Source of the DNA: Halanaerobiales bacterium
GTDB taxonomy: Bacteria; Bacillota; Halanaerobiia; Halanaerobiales; DTU029
Assembly (NCBI GenBank): GCA_025451675.1
Contig: JANWJZ010000021.1
Location: forward strand, 1 to 64,000
Length of the DNA: 64,000 bases
Direction: 5' to 3'
Position numbers and translations under genes: made by a program. The notes under the pieces are model-generated. The model made no database searches. It saw only the letters and a list, made by a program, of their open reading frames with translations, and was not told where the DNA came from. This document shows, piece after piece, positions 18,735-28,885 of this stretch. Position 1 is the stretch's first letter. Each line of letters begins with the position of its first letter.

Positions 18735-21269
18735 GTGGTGGTGGAATTGAAGGGCAAAATGAAAAGGTATATTTTTTTCTTTTTGTTTTTGCTTTGTTCC
18801 CGGCTTTTAATGGGAGCTGCAGGCGGATGGCAGGCCTATGAAAGTGAGAACTTTGTCCTTTTTTATCCGGAAGGTTATGAAAGACAGGCCCTGGAAGCCC
18901 TTTATTATCTTGAAAATTACCGGAGCAGTATCATGGAGCTGGCAGGTAACAAAAGGAATTTTAAGACCATTGTGGTTTTACAGGATATCGGGCTTTACAC
19001 CAATGCCTATGCTAATGGCCTGAAGAATAAAATAAGTATTTTTACAACAATACCAGAAACGGATTCCCAGCTGGGTAATTATGAAAATTGGTTCCGGACT
19101 GTTGGTATTCATGAATATACACATATAGCCCAGATGACAAATTATTCAGGCGTCTATCTTCTTCTTAATTTGCTTTTTGGTAATTATATGTTACCCAATG
19201 CCTATAATCCGGACTGGATAGTCGAAGGAATAGCAGTCTATAGCGAATCAATAAGGAGCCCCTATGAGGGGAGATTAAATGATGGTTATTTTGATGGAGT
19301 AGTAGCCAGTAAGGCTGCTGCCGGCAGACTGCCCTCCCTGATAGAGATTACATATAGGGATAATCATTATCCCGGCGGCCACTGGTATCTGTATGGCGGG
19401 GAATTTCTGGACTATCTGGCAGAAACCTATGGGGAAGAAAAATTTGCCGGATATTTTAAAAGGGTAGGGGCAGACAGCAATATTACTTCTACTGGCCTTA
19501 TTTATCCCTCTCTGGGGATTGATCGGATTGCCCGGCAGGTCTATGGCTATACTTTCCCGGAACTTTTTAAACAGTGGCAGGAACATATGGAGGAAAAGTA
19601 TAGGGACTGGAAGATAGAGGGGGAGAAGCTGGTAGAGAACGAAAACGGCAGGATTTTTGGGTTAACATATGATTCAGGAAACCTTTATTATTTCAAGGAA
19701 CGCTTTCTCGAACCCGGCCCCTTTGAAACAAAAGTTATTGTCCAGCTGGCAGAGTATAACCTGAAAACCGGTGGGGAGAGGATATTGGTTCAATTAAATG
19801 GTGATGCCAATCCCTTCCTGCAGGTACAGGATGGAAAGGTATATTATGCGGAAAAAGTCCTGGATGGAGACTATCCCAATTTGGATTTTGATGGCTTTGG
19901 CTATACTGCCAGGTTGAGCAGTTATGATTTGAAGACCAGGAAAAAAACTGAGATAATGAAGACTGAATTCAAGGATTTCCTGGTCCTGCCTGATGGTGAT
20001 ATACTATATACCCGGGTCCGCGGGGATGGGACCGGTTCAGAGCTCTGGTCCTACCAGCAGGGAGAACAGCGCCTGTTGGGAGAAGTCAATGAGCTCATAG
20101 GGGAGCTTGCCTATCATGATGACGGTATTATAGTTGTCAGCAAAGCTCCTGTCGGTTCCTGGAATATAAATCTCCTGAACCTGGAGGATTTCTCTCTAAG
20201 TCCTCTGGTGGATACCCCCTATGCAGAGAGGCTGGTGAAGGTTGCCGGGGATGATTTGTATTTTACCGGCAATTATGGCCAGGCTTATTCTGTGTATCGG
20301 TATAGGATTGCAGGTGGCGGAGAAGTTTATGGGTTAATGGATAATCCCTTTGCAAGGGATGGGGTTGCCGTAGGTGATGATATTTACTTTGTCAGCCTGC
20401 TTCCTGATGGTGAGGCTATTTACCGGACGGCCAGGAAGGAAAGGAAGGTACACCTGGCCAGAGGGAGTGAGCAGGAAGTTGAACTGCCGGATACATCTGC
20501 TATTCCGGGCTTAAGGAAAGTAGATTTTTATGGAAAGAATTACAGCTATTTGTTTAAACCGGATATCCGTTTTCCCTATCTTTATGGTAGTGATGCCCTT
20601 GAGCTGATTACATATTATATTGATTACCTGAACATGAGTTATTCTATCATCAGTAAAAATTTAATGCCCCTGACAGTTACCCTGGATGGTGATAAAGAAG
20701 GGATGGAATTATCACTGGATTACCCTATCTATGTGAACAATGCGGCAGGTATAACACGGATTGATCTCAGTTACAGGACAGATTTCATTGATAATTATCC
20801 CGGTATAGCCTTTAACTTTTCATTTCCTGAGGATACCCTGATGGTGGGATATAGCAGGAATATTGAGGGGGATGCAAATTACCAGCAGTTGGTATACCGC
20901 CATCTGTTTAATAGGGGCAGCCTGAAAATCGAAGGGCTTAACTTTGTTTCCTTTAAACCGCAAGAGAGGGCACGGGATACAGATTTCTTCCGTTATAAGT
21001 ATGAAGGAAGGCGGCTGAGTGTTGACCTGACTGGCAAGATAGCGGAAATCCGCAATGGTTACTGGAGTCCCAACCTGTATTTTGGAGACCTTTATGTAAA
21101 TCTCTTTGTGGATTATAACTGGCATGAAACTGAGGATGAGATAGTCTATGGCGGGGAATTGCAACTGGAGACAGGCAGCCAGTTTAAGCTCCAGTATGTA
21201 CCGGTTTTAGGGGTCAAGCGCCATGGGGAAGAGCTGATACCTTATCTCGAGATCAAATTAAATTTATAG
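18735..21269 (+). CDS. exported gluzincin-like metallopeptidase with propeller-like region and beta-strand-rich C-terminus
   Basis: Signal peptide; GIHEYTHIAQM (HExxH) followed by NPDWIVEGIAVY (third ligand E); C-terminus rich in alternating aromatic/hydrophobic strands. Confidence 0.6.
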   Translation: MVVELKGKMKRYIFFFLFLLCSRLLMGAAGGWQAYESENFVLFYPEGYERQALEALYYLENYRSSIMELAGNKRNFKTIVVLQDIGLYTNAYANGLKNKISIFTTIPETDSQLGNYENWFRTVGIHEYTHIAQMTNYSGVYLLLNLLFGNYMLPNAYNPDWIVEGIAVYSESIRSPYEGRLNDGYFDGVVASKAAAGRLPSLIEITYRDNHYPGGHWYLYGGEFLDYLAETYGEEKFAGYFKRVGADSNITSTGLIYPSLGIDRIARQVYGYTFPELFKQWQEHMEEKYRDWKIEGEKLVENENGRIFGLTYDSGNLYYFKERFLEPGPFETKVIVQLAEYNLKTGGERILVQLNGDANPFLQVQDGKVYYAEKVLDGDYPNLDFDGFGYTARLSSYDLKTRKKTEIMKTEFKDFLVLPDGDILYTRVRGDGTGSELWSYQQGEQRLLGEVNELIGELAYHDDGIIVVSKAPVGSWNINLLNLEDFSLSPLVDTPYAERLVKVAGDDLYFTGNYGQAYSVYRYRIAGGGEVYGLMDNPFARDGVAVGDDIYFVSLLPDGEAIYRTARKERKVHLARGSEQEVELPDTSAIPGLRKVDFYGKNYSYLFKPDIRFPYLYGSDALELITYYIDYLNMSYSIISKNLMPLTVTLDGDKEGMELSLDYPIYVNNAAGITRIDLSYRTDFIDNYPGIAFNFSFPEDTLMVGYSRNIEGDANYQQLVYRHLFNRGSLKIEGLNFVSFKPQERARDTDFFRYKYEGRRLSVDLTGKIAEIRNGYWSPNLYFGDLYVNLFVDYNWHETEDEIVYGGELQLETGSQFKLQYVPVLGVKRHGEELIPYLEIKLNL

Positions 21270-21381
21270 GGTAAGAGTACTTTAAAACTTTTTTCATTAC
21301 ATTATGATATAATTATATCAGGAAGTTGATAAAGTTTCTGTTGATTTGTCATATTATAGAATTAAAGTAGGTGATTGGGAT

Positions 21382-22035
21382 ATGTTAATACTCTTACTCC
21401 TGATAATGGCAATGCTTGTTTCCCCGTATTTATTGATTCCTTTCTTTGCCTTTTTTGCCTTACTGGCGCTTTTGCTGCCTTTTCAGTTTACCGTAAATTC
21501 ATTATTTCATATCTTCACCATTCCTGGCCAGATTTATAAGATTGCCACTAACCGGGTTTTGCGGATGAATCATGCCCTGGAGCATGCCACAGTCAATATC
21601 CTGGAAAGCAGGTATGGTTATAAGAATCTGGCCGGGTATGCGGAGAATAATGGTTTTTATATCATTGGAGCCAACAATATTTTTCAGGTAGAGCAGGCGG
21701 CAAGGGAAGGCCTGGCCTTGTTGAAGAGAGGGGAAAAGGACCTGGCCATTCATAGAAAGTGTGGTACCAGTATCTCCATGGTCAATTTCATCTCCTCTTT
21801 AGCCTTTATATTTTTAATCCTTGTTACTGGACATTTCAATATAATGAATGTCCTGCTGGCTGTCCTCTTTGCCAATTTGCTGGGTCCTTTGCTGGGAAGA
21901 TTTGTACAGAGATATTTTACGACTTCAGCTGATGTGTCAGAAATGGAGATAGTGACTTCCTATTATGCACCTGGACAGATGTGGAATACCCCTGGAAAGA
22001 TCTTTGTAAAGACCAGTTGGATTCCTTATCTGTAG
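21382..22035 (+). CDS. DUF6391-like membrane protein
   Basis: MNHALEHATVNILESRYG motif with flanking TM segments; ATG at 21382 preceded by AGGTGATTGGGAT. Confidence 0.5.
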   Translation: MLILLLLIMAMLVSPYLLIPFFAFFALLALLLPFQFTVNSLFHIFTIPGQIYKIATNRVLRMNHALEHATVNILESRYGYKNLAGYAENNGFYIIGANNIFQVEQAAREGLALLKRGEKDLAIHRKCGTSISMVNFISSLAFIFLILVTGHFNIMNVLLAVLFANLLGPLLGRFVQRYFTTSADVSEMEIVTSYYAPGQMWNTPGKIFVKTSWIPYL

Positions 22036-22064
22036 TTTTGCAATAAATTAATGGAGGGCTTGTC

Positions 22065-22436
22065 ATGACTTTTATTGGCAACATCATATGGTTTGTTTTT
22101 GGTGGTTTTATTCATGCTCTTGGCTGGTTTTTATCAGGTGTACTCTGGTCTATTACCATTATCGGAATTCCCTATGGTAGGCAGTGTTTTAAGATGGCTA
22201 AATTACAGCTGGCGCCTTTTGGGAAAAAGGTGGTAGACGAAAAGGGAGGCAGCCCCCTTTATTTCATTGCCAATATAATCTGGATTATATTTTTTGGCTG
22301 GGAGCTGGCCCTGGCTAACCTGATATCAGCATTGCTTTTTGCCATAACAATCATCGGTATCCCCTTTGCTAAACAGAGTTTAAAATTGGCAGTCCTATCT
22401 TTCATGCCTTTTGGAAAGAGGGTAGTAAAAGGGTAG
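22065..22436 (+). CDS. YccF-family inner-membrane protein
   Basis: Duplicated FIGNIIWFVFGG...ITIIGIPYGRQCFKMAKLQLAPFGKKV motif. Confidence 0.8.
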   Translation: MTFIGNIIWFVFGGFIHALGWFLSGVLWSITIIGIPYGRQCFKMAKLQLAPFGKKVVDEKGGSPLYFIANIIWIIFFGWELALANLISALLFAITIIGIPFAKQSLKLAVLSFMPFGKRVVKG

Positions 22437-22494
22437 AAACCAGCTAAAACCAGTCCTGGCAGTATAGGTTGATGAAAAAAATATAACTGAGAAT

Positions 22495-22518
22495 AACTCC
22501 CGTAAGGGAGTTTTTTTT
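22495..22518 (+). terminator. rho-independent terminator
   Basis: AACTCCC-gtaa-GGGAGTTTTTTTT. Confidence 0.85.
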
Positions 22519-22668
22519 GTTGGCGAATATATTTTTGCTTTTTATATTTTGTTTTATATGTATTGCTTAATATATTTCAGAGAGAATGGTTATATTAATA
22601 GATTAGATGGTGAAGATTAGCTTTTGGAAGAGATTGGGCAATGTATAAAAGGTGGAGACAAAGGAGAG

Positions 22669-23370
22669 ATGGCCTTGTTGTTAATGACAGAGGATCTTGG
22701 TAAACGCTTTGGTAAACGCTGGGCAGTTTCTGGGGTGAACCTGGTGGTAGCAGAAGGGGATATCCTGGGTTTATTGGGCCCTAACGGGGCGGGAAAGAGC
22801 ACTATAATCAGGATGTTGACCGGTTTGATTCAACCTACCAGGGGTAAAATCAGATTCAGGGACAGGGAATATAATAAACTCCCCAGGGAGAATATCCGGG
22901 CCCTGATTGAGGTTCCTGCCTTTTATGAATACCTCAGTGCCTGGGAGAACCTGAAGATTTTTGCCCGGCTTTCCGGTATAGAAGATGATGGGATGATTGC
23001 AGATTCTTTACATAAGGTCGGCCTCTACGAACGGCGGTATGATAAAGTTAAGACCTATTCCCAGGGTATGAAACAGCGATTGGGTATTGCCCAGGCTATC
23101 ATGGATAAGGCTGAATTGGTAATATTGGATGAGCCTACCAATGGCCTTGATCCAAAGGGTATCCGGGAAATAAGGGATTTAATCAGGGAATTAAACACGA
23201 AAGAGGGGATGACCTTTATCATCTCCAGTCATCTCCTATTGGAGATAGAGGGGCTCTGTAACCGGGTTGTCATACTCCAGGAAGGCAAAATCCTGGCCCA
23301 GGGTTTGATCCGGGAATTACTGACACCTGGCCAGAGCCTGGAGGATTATTTCATAGCGAAAACCTCCTGA
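22669..23370 (+). CDS. ABC transporter ATP-binding protein
   Basis: GPNGAGKST, YSQGMKQRLGIAQAI, LVILDEPTNGLD; ATG at 22669 with AAAGGAGAG RBS. Confidence 0.9.
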   Translation: MALLLMTEDLGKRFGKRWAVSGVNLVVAEGDILGLLGPNGAGKSTIIRMLTGLIQPTRGKIRFRDREYNKLPRENIRALIEVPAFYEYLSAWENLKIFARLSGIEDDGMIADSLHKVGLYERRYDKVKTYSQGMKQRLGIAQAIMDKAELVILDEPTNGLDPKGIREIRDLIRELNTKEGMTFIISSHLLLEIEGLCNRVVILQEGKILAQGLIRELLTPGQSLEDYFIAKTS

Positions 23371-23452
23371 TAAAAATTAAGGCGATTACAGAAAGAATAC
23401 TGTAATTAATAATAATATGAATAAATATATTGGAAAGGAAGAGGAAGATTAG

Positions 23453-24304
23453 ATGGTCTGGACCTTGATCAGGATTGAGTTGAATAAGATGTTCCGGCGG
23501 CCCCGTACATATCTTGGTTTGGTCGGTGCTGCCCTGATTCCTCTGGCAGTAATCATCATCTTTGCCTATAAAGATCCTACCCCCTTTATAGCCAGAATCC
23601 TGGGTGATATGTTTACCCTTTCCGGCTCCATTTTAAATGGTTACCTGGTTTCTTTAGTTACTATCAACCATGGGACCATAAATTTTTTCCTGCCAGTATT
23701 GGTAGTCCTGGTGGTAGGAGAGATTGTGGCAGGGGAGGAACAGGAGGGGACCTTAAGGCTGGTATTATCCCGGCCGGTGAACAGGGCCTATTTCCTACTT
23801 TCCAAGCTGATTTCTTCCTTGCTCTATACCTTTCTTCTGGTTTTAATCATGGCCATTGTCGGCCTTGGCGGAGGTCTGCTGGTATTTGGCAGGGGCTCTC
23901 TTTTTGTGAGCGGTTTACTGCTCGGTGATGAAGGCTGGTTTAATATTCTCAATTCAGCGGAAGCAATGAAGAGGTTATTAATGGTCCATGGGGGAACTTT
24001 CCTGGTCATTCTGACCATCACCTTTTTGAGCTTTTTGCTCTCCAGTATATTAAAGAATCCAATTGGTGCCATGATCTTTCCCCTTATCCTGGTAATCTTT
24101 CTACAGATTATTTCCAACTTTCCTTTCTTCAGTGAGGTAAAGCCATACCTCTTTACCACTTACATGGATCTATGGGTGGATCTGCTGGCACCGGAGATAC
24201 CCTGGAAGGATATACTTAATTCCGGCTTCATTCTAATGGGCCATGGCCTTCTTTTTCTACTGGGCAGTTTTTATTATTTTACACGTAAAGATATTCTCAG
24301 TTAG
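23453..24304 (+). CDS. ABC-2 type transporter permease
   Basis: EIVAGEEQEGTLRLVLSRPVNR motif and TM segments; next to ATPase. Confidence 0.85.
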   Translation: MVWTLIRIELNKMFRRPRTYLGLVGAALIPLAVIIIFAYKDPTPFIARILGDMFTLSGSILNGYLVSLVTINHGTINFFLPVLVVLVVGEIVAGEEQEGTLRLVLSRPVNRAYFLLSKLISSLLYTFLLVLIMAIVGLGGGLLVFGRGSLFVSGLLLGDEGWFNILNSAEAMKRLLMVHGGTFLVILTITFLSFLLSSILKNPIGAMIFPLILVIFLQIISNFPFFSEVKPYLFTTYMDLWVDLLAPEIPWKDILNSGFILMGHGLLFLLGSFYYFTRKDILS

Positions 24305-24306
24305 GG

Positions 24307-24990
24307 GTGAAAATGATGAAAATAGGGAAGAAAAGGATGAAAAAGGTTATTTTGATTCTGACATTTTTTCTTTTAGCCTGTTTTACTCTATTGGCTGTTG
24401 ATCCAGTATTGCCTTTGGAAATTCTGGAAAAACAACAGGAAATCAAAAACTTCAAGGTGGATGTTGAGCTGGTGATAAGTACCCATGCAGGCCAGGATTC
24501 TGAGTTCTTTTTTACCTATTATTACGAGGAACCGGATAAAATCTATCTGGAGACCGATGATTTTGTCCTGTTGCCCAAAGAGGCTTTAAAAACAATGCAG
24601 CCGTCATTCTTTCAGGCTGATAAATATAGCTTTAATTATCTGGGAAAGAAGGAGGGACTGGATATACTGGAGTTGATACCCCTGGATAAGGGGGAAAAGT
24701 ACCGTTTATACCTGGCCATCGATTCCGGTAATTCGATAATCAGGTCAGGAGAACTATTTTTTCAGATGGCCAATTACCGGGAGGAATTCAATGCTATTAT
24801 TTATTTCGCAGATATAGATGGCTATGCCTTGCCTGTATATATTGAGGGAGAACTGGCGGTCCCAACCAAATTTGCCATAGGCGGAGAAATTAAGGAATAC
24901 AGGGAAGGGAGCTTTCACCTGAAATTAAAGGATTATGCTATAAATATAGAATTTCCAGAGAAAATCAAGAAGAGCCTGTCCAGTAATTAA
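24307..24990 (+). CDS. exported LolA-like/outer-membrane lipoprotein-sorting-like hypothetical protein
   Basis: Signal peptide; LEKQQEIKNFKVDVELVIST...FTYYYEEPDKIYLETDD pattern. Confidence 0.4.
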   Translation: MKMMKIGKKRMKKVILILTFFLLACFTLLAVDPVLPLEILEKQQEIKNFKVDVELVISTHAGQDSEFFFTYYYEEPDKIYLETDDFVLLPKEALKTMQPSFFQADKYSFNYLGKKEGLDILELIPLDKGEKYRLYLAIDSGNSIIRSGELFFQMANYREEFNAIIYFADIDGYALPVYIEGELAVPTKFAIGGEIKEYREGSFHLKLKDYAINIEFPEKIKKSLSSN

Positions 24991-25083
24991 AGTCTATTTT
25001 CAGGCAGGATTTTTATCTAATATGCTCGAATATAATAATAAATAGTATAAAATGGTTGATTTTATTAATGTAGGGGTGATGAG

Positions 25084-25722
25084 ATGAAGATTAAGTGGTG
25101 GGGACATGCATCATTTCTGATTACTGATGATAAAGGAGTAAAGATTATAACAGATCCATATGGAGATGAGCTTCCTTACAGCAGGATAAGTGATGAAGCC
25201 GATATTGTTACAATCAGCCATGAACATTATGATCATAACAAGGCCGGGGTAGTTAAGGGGAACCCGGAGATAATCAGAAGTACAGGAACATTTACGGTAA
25301 AAGATGTCAAGATTACAGGTATACCCACAAAACATGATAAAAATGAGGGCAGGGACCGGGGAGACAATATTATCTTCCTGATTGAAGTCGTCGGGAAAAG
25401 GATAGCCCACCTGGGGGATCTGGGCCATATCCCGGATGATGAAGTCCTGGAACAGCTTGCAGACCTTGATATCCTTATGATGCCTGTCGGTGGTACTTAT
25501 ACAATTAATGCCGAAGAGGCCTATGAACTCTGCCAGAAAATCAAGCCCGGACTGATTGTTCCCATGCATTACAAGACAGATATCCTGGATTTTCCCATAA
25601 CCCCTTTGGATGATTTCACCCGCTTTTTTGCAGAAGATTTGATATACAGGGTGGATTCTGCTGAGGTAGATATAGACAGTATTCCGGCAGGCAAAGAAGT
25701 CCTTGTCCTCGATTACGTATGA
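25084..25722 (+). CDS. metallo-beta-lactamase-fold hydrolase (UPF0173-like)
   Basis: MKIKWWGHASFLI; ISHEHYDHN; HLGDLGH; PMHYKTD. Confidence 0.85.
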   Translation: MKIKWWGHASFLITDDKGVKIITDPYGDELPYSRISDEADIVTISHEHYDHNKAGVVKGNPEIIRSTGTFTVKDVKITGIPTKHDKNEGRDRGDNIIFLIEVVGKRIAHLGDLGHIPDDEVLEQLADLDILMMPVGGTYTINAEEAYELCQKIKPGLIVPMHYKTDILDFPITPLDDFTRFFAEDLIYRVDSAEVDIDSIPAGKEVLVLDYV

Positions 25723-25725
25723 GAC

Positions 25726-25868
25726 ATGACATAGAGGGTCGGTTTTCTTGTGTTATTTAATACACAGGGTCGGTTCTCCTGTGCCATACCTGAATCAATG
25801 TTCTTTTTTGCCAATAGCGAAGATCAGGCGCAAAGATCAAACACAGTAGAACCGCCCCCTCTGTGTCA
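25726..25868. repeat. three diverged REP-like imperfect palindromes, two direct and one inverted (REPIN-like)
   Basis: ATGACATAGAGGGTCGGTTTTCTTGTGTTA (25726), ACACAGGGTCGGTTCTCCTGTGCCA (25762-25786), reverse complement of 25840-25868 = ATGACACAGAGGGGGCGGTTCTACTGTGTT. Confidence 0.6.
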
Positions 25869-25889
25869 TTTTTTTAAAGGAGTGGAGAG

Positions 25890-26486
25890 ATGATAAGGAA
25901 AGCACTGGAGTATGCAGCAGTTTATCATAAAGAAGGGGTCCGGAAGGGGTCCAATGTTCCCTATATAGTCCATCCTTTTGAGGTAGCCCTGATTTTACAG
26001 GAAAATGGCATGGAGGAGAAGATTATCGTTGCCGGCCTCCTGCATGATACCCTGGAGGATACAGAATTGACTGCAGAGCAATTGAAAGAAGAATTTGGTG
26101 AAGATATCCTGCAGCTGGTACTGGGCGCTTCCGAGGTACTGGAGGGCAGGGAAGAGACTCTCTGGGAGGAACGTAAGAAGCATACCATCGAATATCTGAA
26201 GACTGCCCCTATAGATGTTAAATATATCGTCTGCGCGGACAAACTGAGTAATATAAGGAGTATGCTTGCTGATCATGAAAAAAAAGGGGAAAAATTCTGG
26301 GATAAATTCATGAATAGTGATAAAAAGATTGGTGGCAGCGAATATTCCAGGGAATATAAGAGGGAGAAACAAAAGTGGTATTATGAGAGTCTGGTCAAGA
26401 ATCTGCAGGAACTGGAAGGCCTAAAGATGTATGAGGAATTGAAGGAAGCGGTCAGGGAATTATTTGGACATCCAGAAAATTTATAA
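25890..26486 (+). CDS. HD-domain protein (RelA/SpoT-like hydrolase domain)
   Basis: YIVHPFEVALIL...IIVAGLLHDTLEDTELT...CADKLSNIRSM. Confidence 0.8.
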   Translation: MIRKALEYAAVYHKEGVRKGSNVPYIVHPFEVALILQENGMEEKIIVAGLLHDTLEDTELTAEQLKEEFGEDILQLVLGASEVLEGREETLWEERKKHTIEYLKTAPIDVKYIVCADKLSNIRSMLADHEKKGEKFWDKFMNSDKKIGGSEYSREYKREKQKWYYESLVKNLQELEGLKMYEELKEAVRELFGHPENL

Positions 26487-26590
26487 ATGAACATGTGTTT
26501 TAAACGTTATGGTGTTAGAGGGGGATGTTATAATTTTTTTAGCAAGAATATTATAAATATTTAAAATAAATTTATTAAAGGAGAAGGACA

Positions 26591-27055
26591 ATGGAAGCTC
26601 CTGAAAGGGAAGAGGAAAGGTATATTTACAATTTTTTAGAGAAGATTACCGGTTGCTTTTATGCAGAGTGGTATTTATGCTCAGAGGAAATAAGCAATTT
26701 TAATATTGATATTCATGAGGCTGTATACAATATGGGTAGATATAAGATGGAGAAAATTAAACAATATGTATATGAAAATGCCTTTATCCATGAAAAATTA
26801 TGGACAGTATATGAGGAAATAAAGGATTTTAAAGAAGTTGCTGATTTACTGGTATACCTTTCCTCTAATCCATGTCATTGTCCTGAGCAAACTCTCTTAA
26901 ATATTTTGCGTTGTTCCAAAAACATCAGGATTTTAAATACCGATGTTCCTGGAGTATACCGCATTCTTCCTGTTTATGAACAAATACCTGCACTTAAGAA
27001 CGGGCATATTTATTGTAATTCTAGAGTTAATCAGCATAGAGTTAATAATAAATGA
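26591..27055 (+). CDS. hypothetical protein
   Basis: 154 aa ORF with AAAGGAG RBS; no recognised domain. Confidence 0.4.
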   Translation: MEAPEREEERYIYNFLEKITGCFYAEWYLCSEEISNFNIDIHEAVYNMGRYKMEKIKQYVYENAFIHEKLWTVYEEIKDFKEVADLLVYLSSNPCHCPEQTLLNILRCSKNIRILNTDVPGVYRILPVYEQIPALKNGHIYCNSRVNQHRVNNK

Positions 27056-27141
27056 AGAAAAAATACTAGAAAAATATTGAAATAAAACCAAATATTTGTT
27101 ATAATAAACCCCAAACGAATGTTCAGTATTGGGGTGTTATT

Positions 27142-27936
27142 ATGGAGAAAAACTTAAAGAATTTTCAACGGGAGACTACTTCTGTATGGTCTTTTCCAAA
27201 AAGGGGAAGATGGTATACTCATAATGGGAATTATTCAGGAAATTTTCCTCCACAGGTTCCCCGGAATCTTATATTACAGTATTACAATGAAGGGGATAAA
27301 GTACTGGACCCGATGATGGGCGGAGGCACTACGATTATAGAGGCTAAAATATTAAATAGAAGAGGTATCGGTTTTGATATTAATCCTGCTGCCTTAGAGA
27401 TTAGTGTAAAAAACCTGGATTTTGAAGGTGATTTTAAATATGATCCAGTAATAGGCCTGGCTGATGCCCGTGAATTAAAAGAAATTGATGATGAGTCGAT
27501 AGATCTGGTTATTACTCATCCGCCGTATTTAGATATTATCAGTTATTCAGAGGGTAAGATAGAGGAGGATTTATCAAATATTGAAGATGTAGGCTTATTT
27601 CTAAGGGAAATCAGTAAAGTTGCCAGAGAAACTTATAGGGTGTTGATGGAAAATAAGTATTGTGCAATTCTTATTGGAGATATTAGAAGAAAAGGCCATT
27701 ATGTACCATTGTCCTTTTATGTAATGGCTGAATTTTTAAAGGCTGGTTTTGTATTAAAGGAAGAAATTATAAAGCTGCAACATAACTGTCGTAAGACACC
27801 ATACTGGGAAAAGAGGAGCAGTAAATATGGTTTTTATTTAATTATGCATGAACATTTATTTGTTTTTAGAAAACCATATGCAGGGGAAGATTTAACAGAA
27901 TTAAAATATAGTACTAAAATAATGAAGGATTATTGA
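27142..27936 (+). CDS. DNA methyltransferase (N4/N6 amino-methyltransferase)
   Basis: VLDPMMGGGTTIIEA (motif I region) and LVITHPPYLDI (motif IV). Confidence 0.8.
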   Translation: MEKNLKNFQRETTSVWSFPKRGRWYTHNGNYSGNFPPQVPRNLILQYYNEGDKVLDPMMGGGTTIIEAKILNRRGIGFDINPAALEISVKNLDFEGDFKYDPVIGLADARELKEIDDESIDLVITHPPYLDIISYSEGKIEEDLSNIEDVGLFLREISKVARETYRVLMENKYCAILIGDIRRKGHYVPLSFYVMAEFLKAGFVLKEEIIKLQHNCRKTPYWEKRSSKYGFYLIMHEHLFVFRKPYAGEDLTELKYSTKIMKDY

Positions 27937-27991
27937 TATATTTCAAGAAATAAGAGTATATAATTCTATAAGTTTAAGGAGGAAATCAGTA

Positions 27992-28861
27992 ATGGCTACA
28001 GCTTTAAATAGAAAAATAATTTCAGTTTATCCATTTGTTAAGTGGGCTGGCGGGAAGCGGCAATTGCTTTCTGAATTTAAGAAGTATTTTCCGCCAGTAG
28101 GAAGTTATAAGAGATATTTTGAACCTTTTCTGGGCGGTGGTGCTGTATTTTTTGATTTACAGCCGGATAGGGCTGTTTTAATGGATATTAATGAGGAATT
28201 GATTAATGCCTATAAGGTAATTCAGAATAATATAGAAGGCTTAATTGAGGAACTGAAAAAACACAAAGAAAATCATTCCAAGGACTATTATTATGAAATA
28301 AGGGATTGGGACAGGCTGCCGTACTATAAAGAAAGGACTGCTGTGGAAAGGGCGGCCCGGTTTATATATTTAAACAGGACCTGTTTTAATGGTTTATATA
28401 GGGTAAATAGTAAAGGGCATTTTAATGTTCCTTTCGGGCAGTATAAAAACCCCAGAATACTTGATGAAGATAATTTAAGAAAAGTTCATCTTTTATTAAA
28501 TAATGGCAAAGACATTTTGATTGAACACACAGATTACAAAAAGGTTCTGGAATATGCTAAAGAGGGGGATTTCATTTATTTTGATCCTCCCTACTATCCG
28601 CTTGATCCAACGTCTTTTACCAGTTATACCAAAGATAATTTTGGTCCGGAAGAACATAAGGAATTAGCTGCTGTTTTTAAAGAATTAACTGACAGAGGCT
28701 GTATGGTAGCCTTGAGTAATTCCAGTACGGAAGAAGTACGGAAATTATATAGTTTTGATGGGGTTGAATTGGTTCCTTTGCAGGCAAGGCGCAGTATAAA
28801 TAGTGATGTCAATGGCAGGGGAGCTATTGAAGAGTTGTTGATAATAAATTATAAATTATAA
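27992..28861 (+). CDS. D12-class (Dam-like) DNA adenine methyltransferase
   Basis: PFVKWAGGKRQLL, FEPFLGGGAVFFDL, DFIYFDPPYYPL motifs. Confidence 0.9.
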   Translation: MATALNRKIISVYPFVKWAGGKRQLLSEFKKYFPPVGSYKRYFEPFLGGGAVFFDLQPDRAVLMDINEELINAYKVIQNNIEGLIEELKKHKENHSKDYYYEIRDWDRLPYYKERTAVERAARFIYLNRTCFNGLYRVNSKGHFNVPFGQYKNPRILDEDNLRKVHLLLNNGKDILIEHTDYKKVLEYAKEGDFIYFDPPYYPLDPTSFTSYTKDNFGPEEHKELAAVFKELTDRGCMVALSNSSTEEVRKLYSFDGVELVPLQARRSINSDVNGRGAIEELLIINYKL

Positions 28862-28885
28862 AAATAATTTGACCGGTGATGAATT

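Noticed and set aside
25726-25868. CRISPR-like short repeats
   Set aside because: Only three diverged palindromic copies in mixed orientation with irregular spacing and no cas genes
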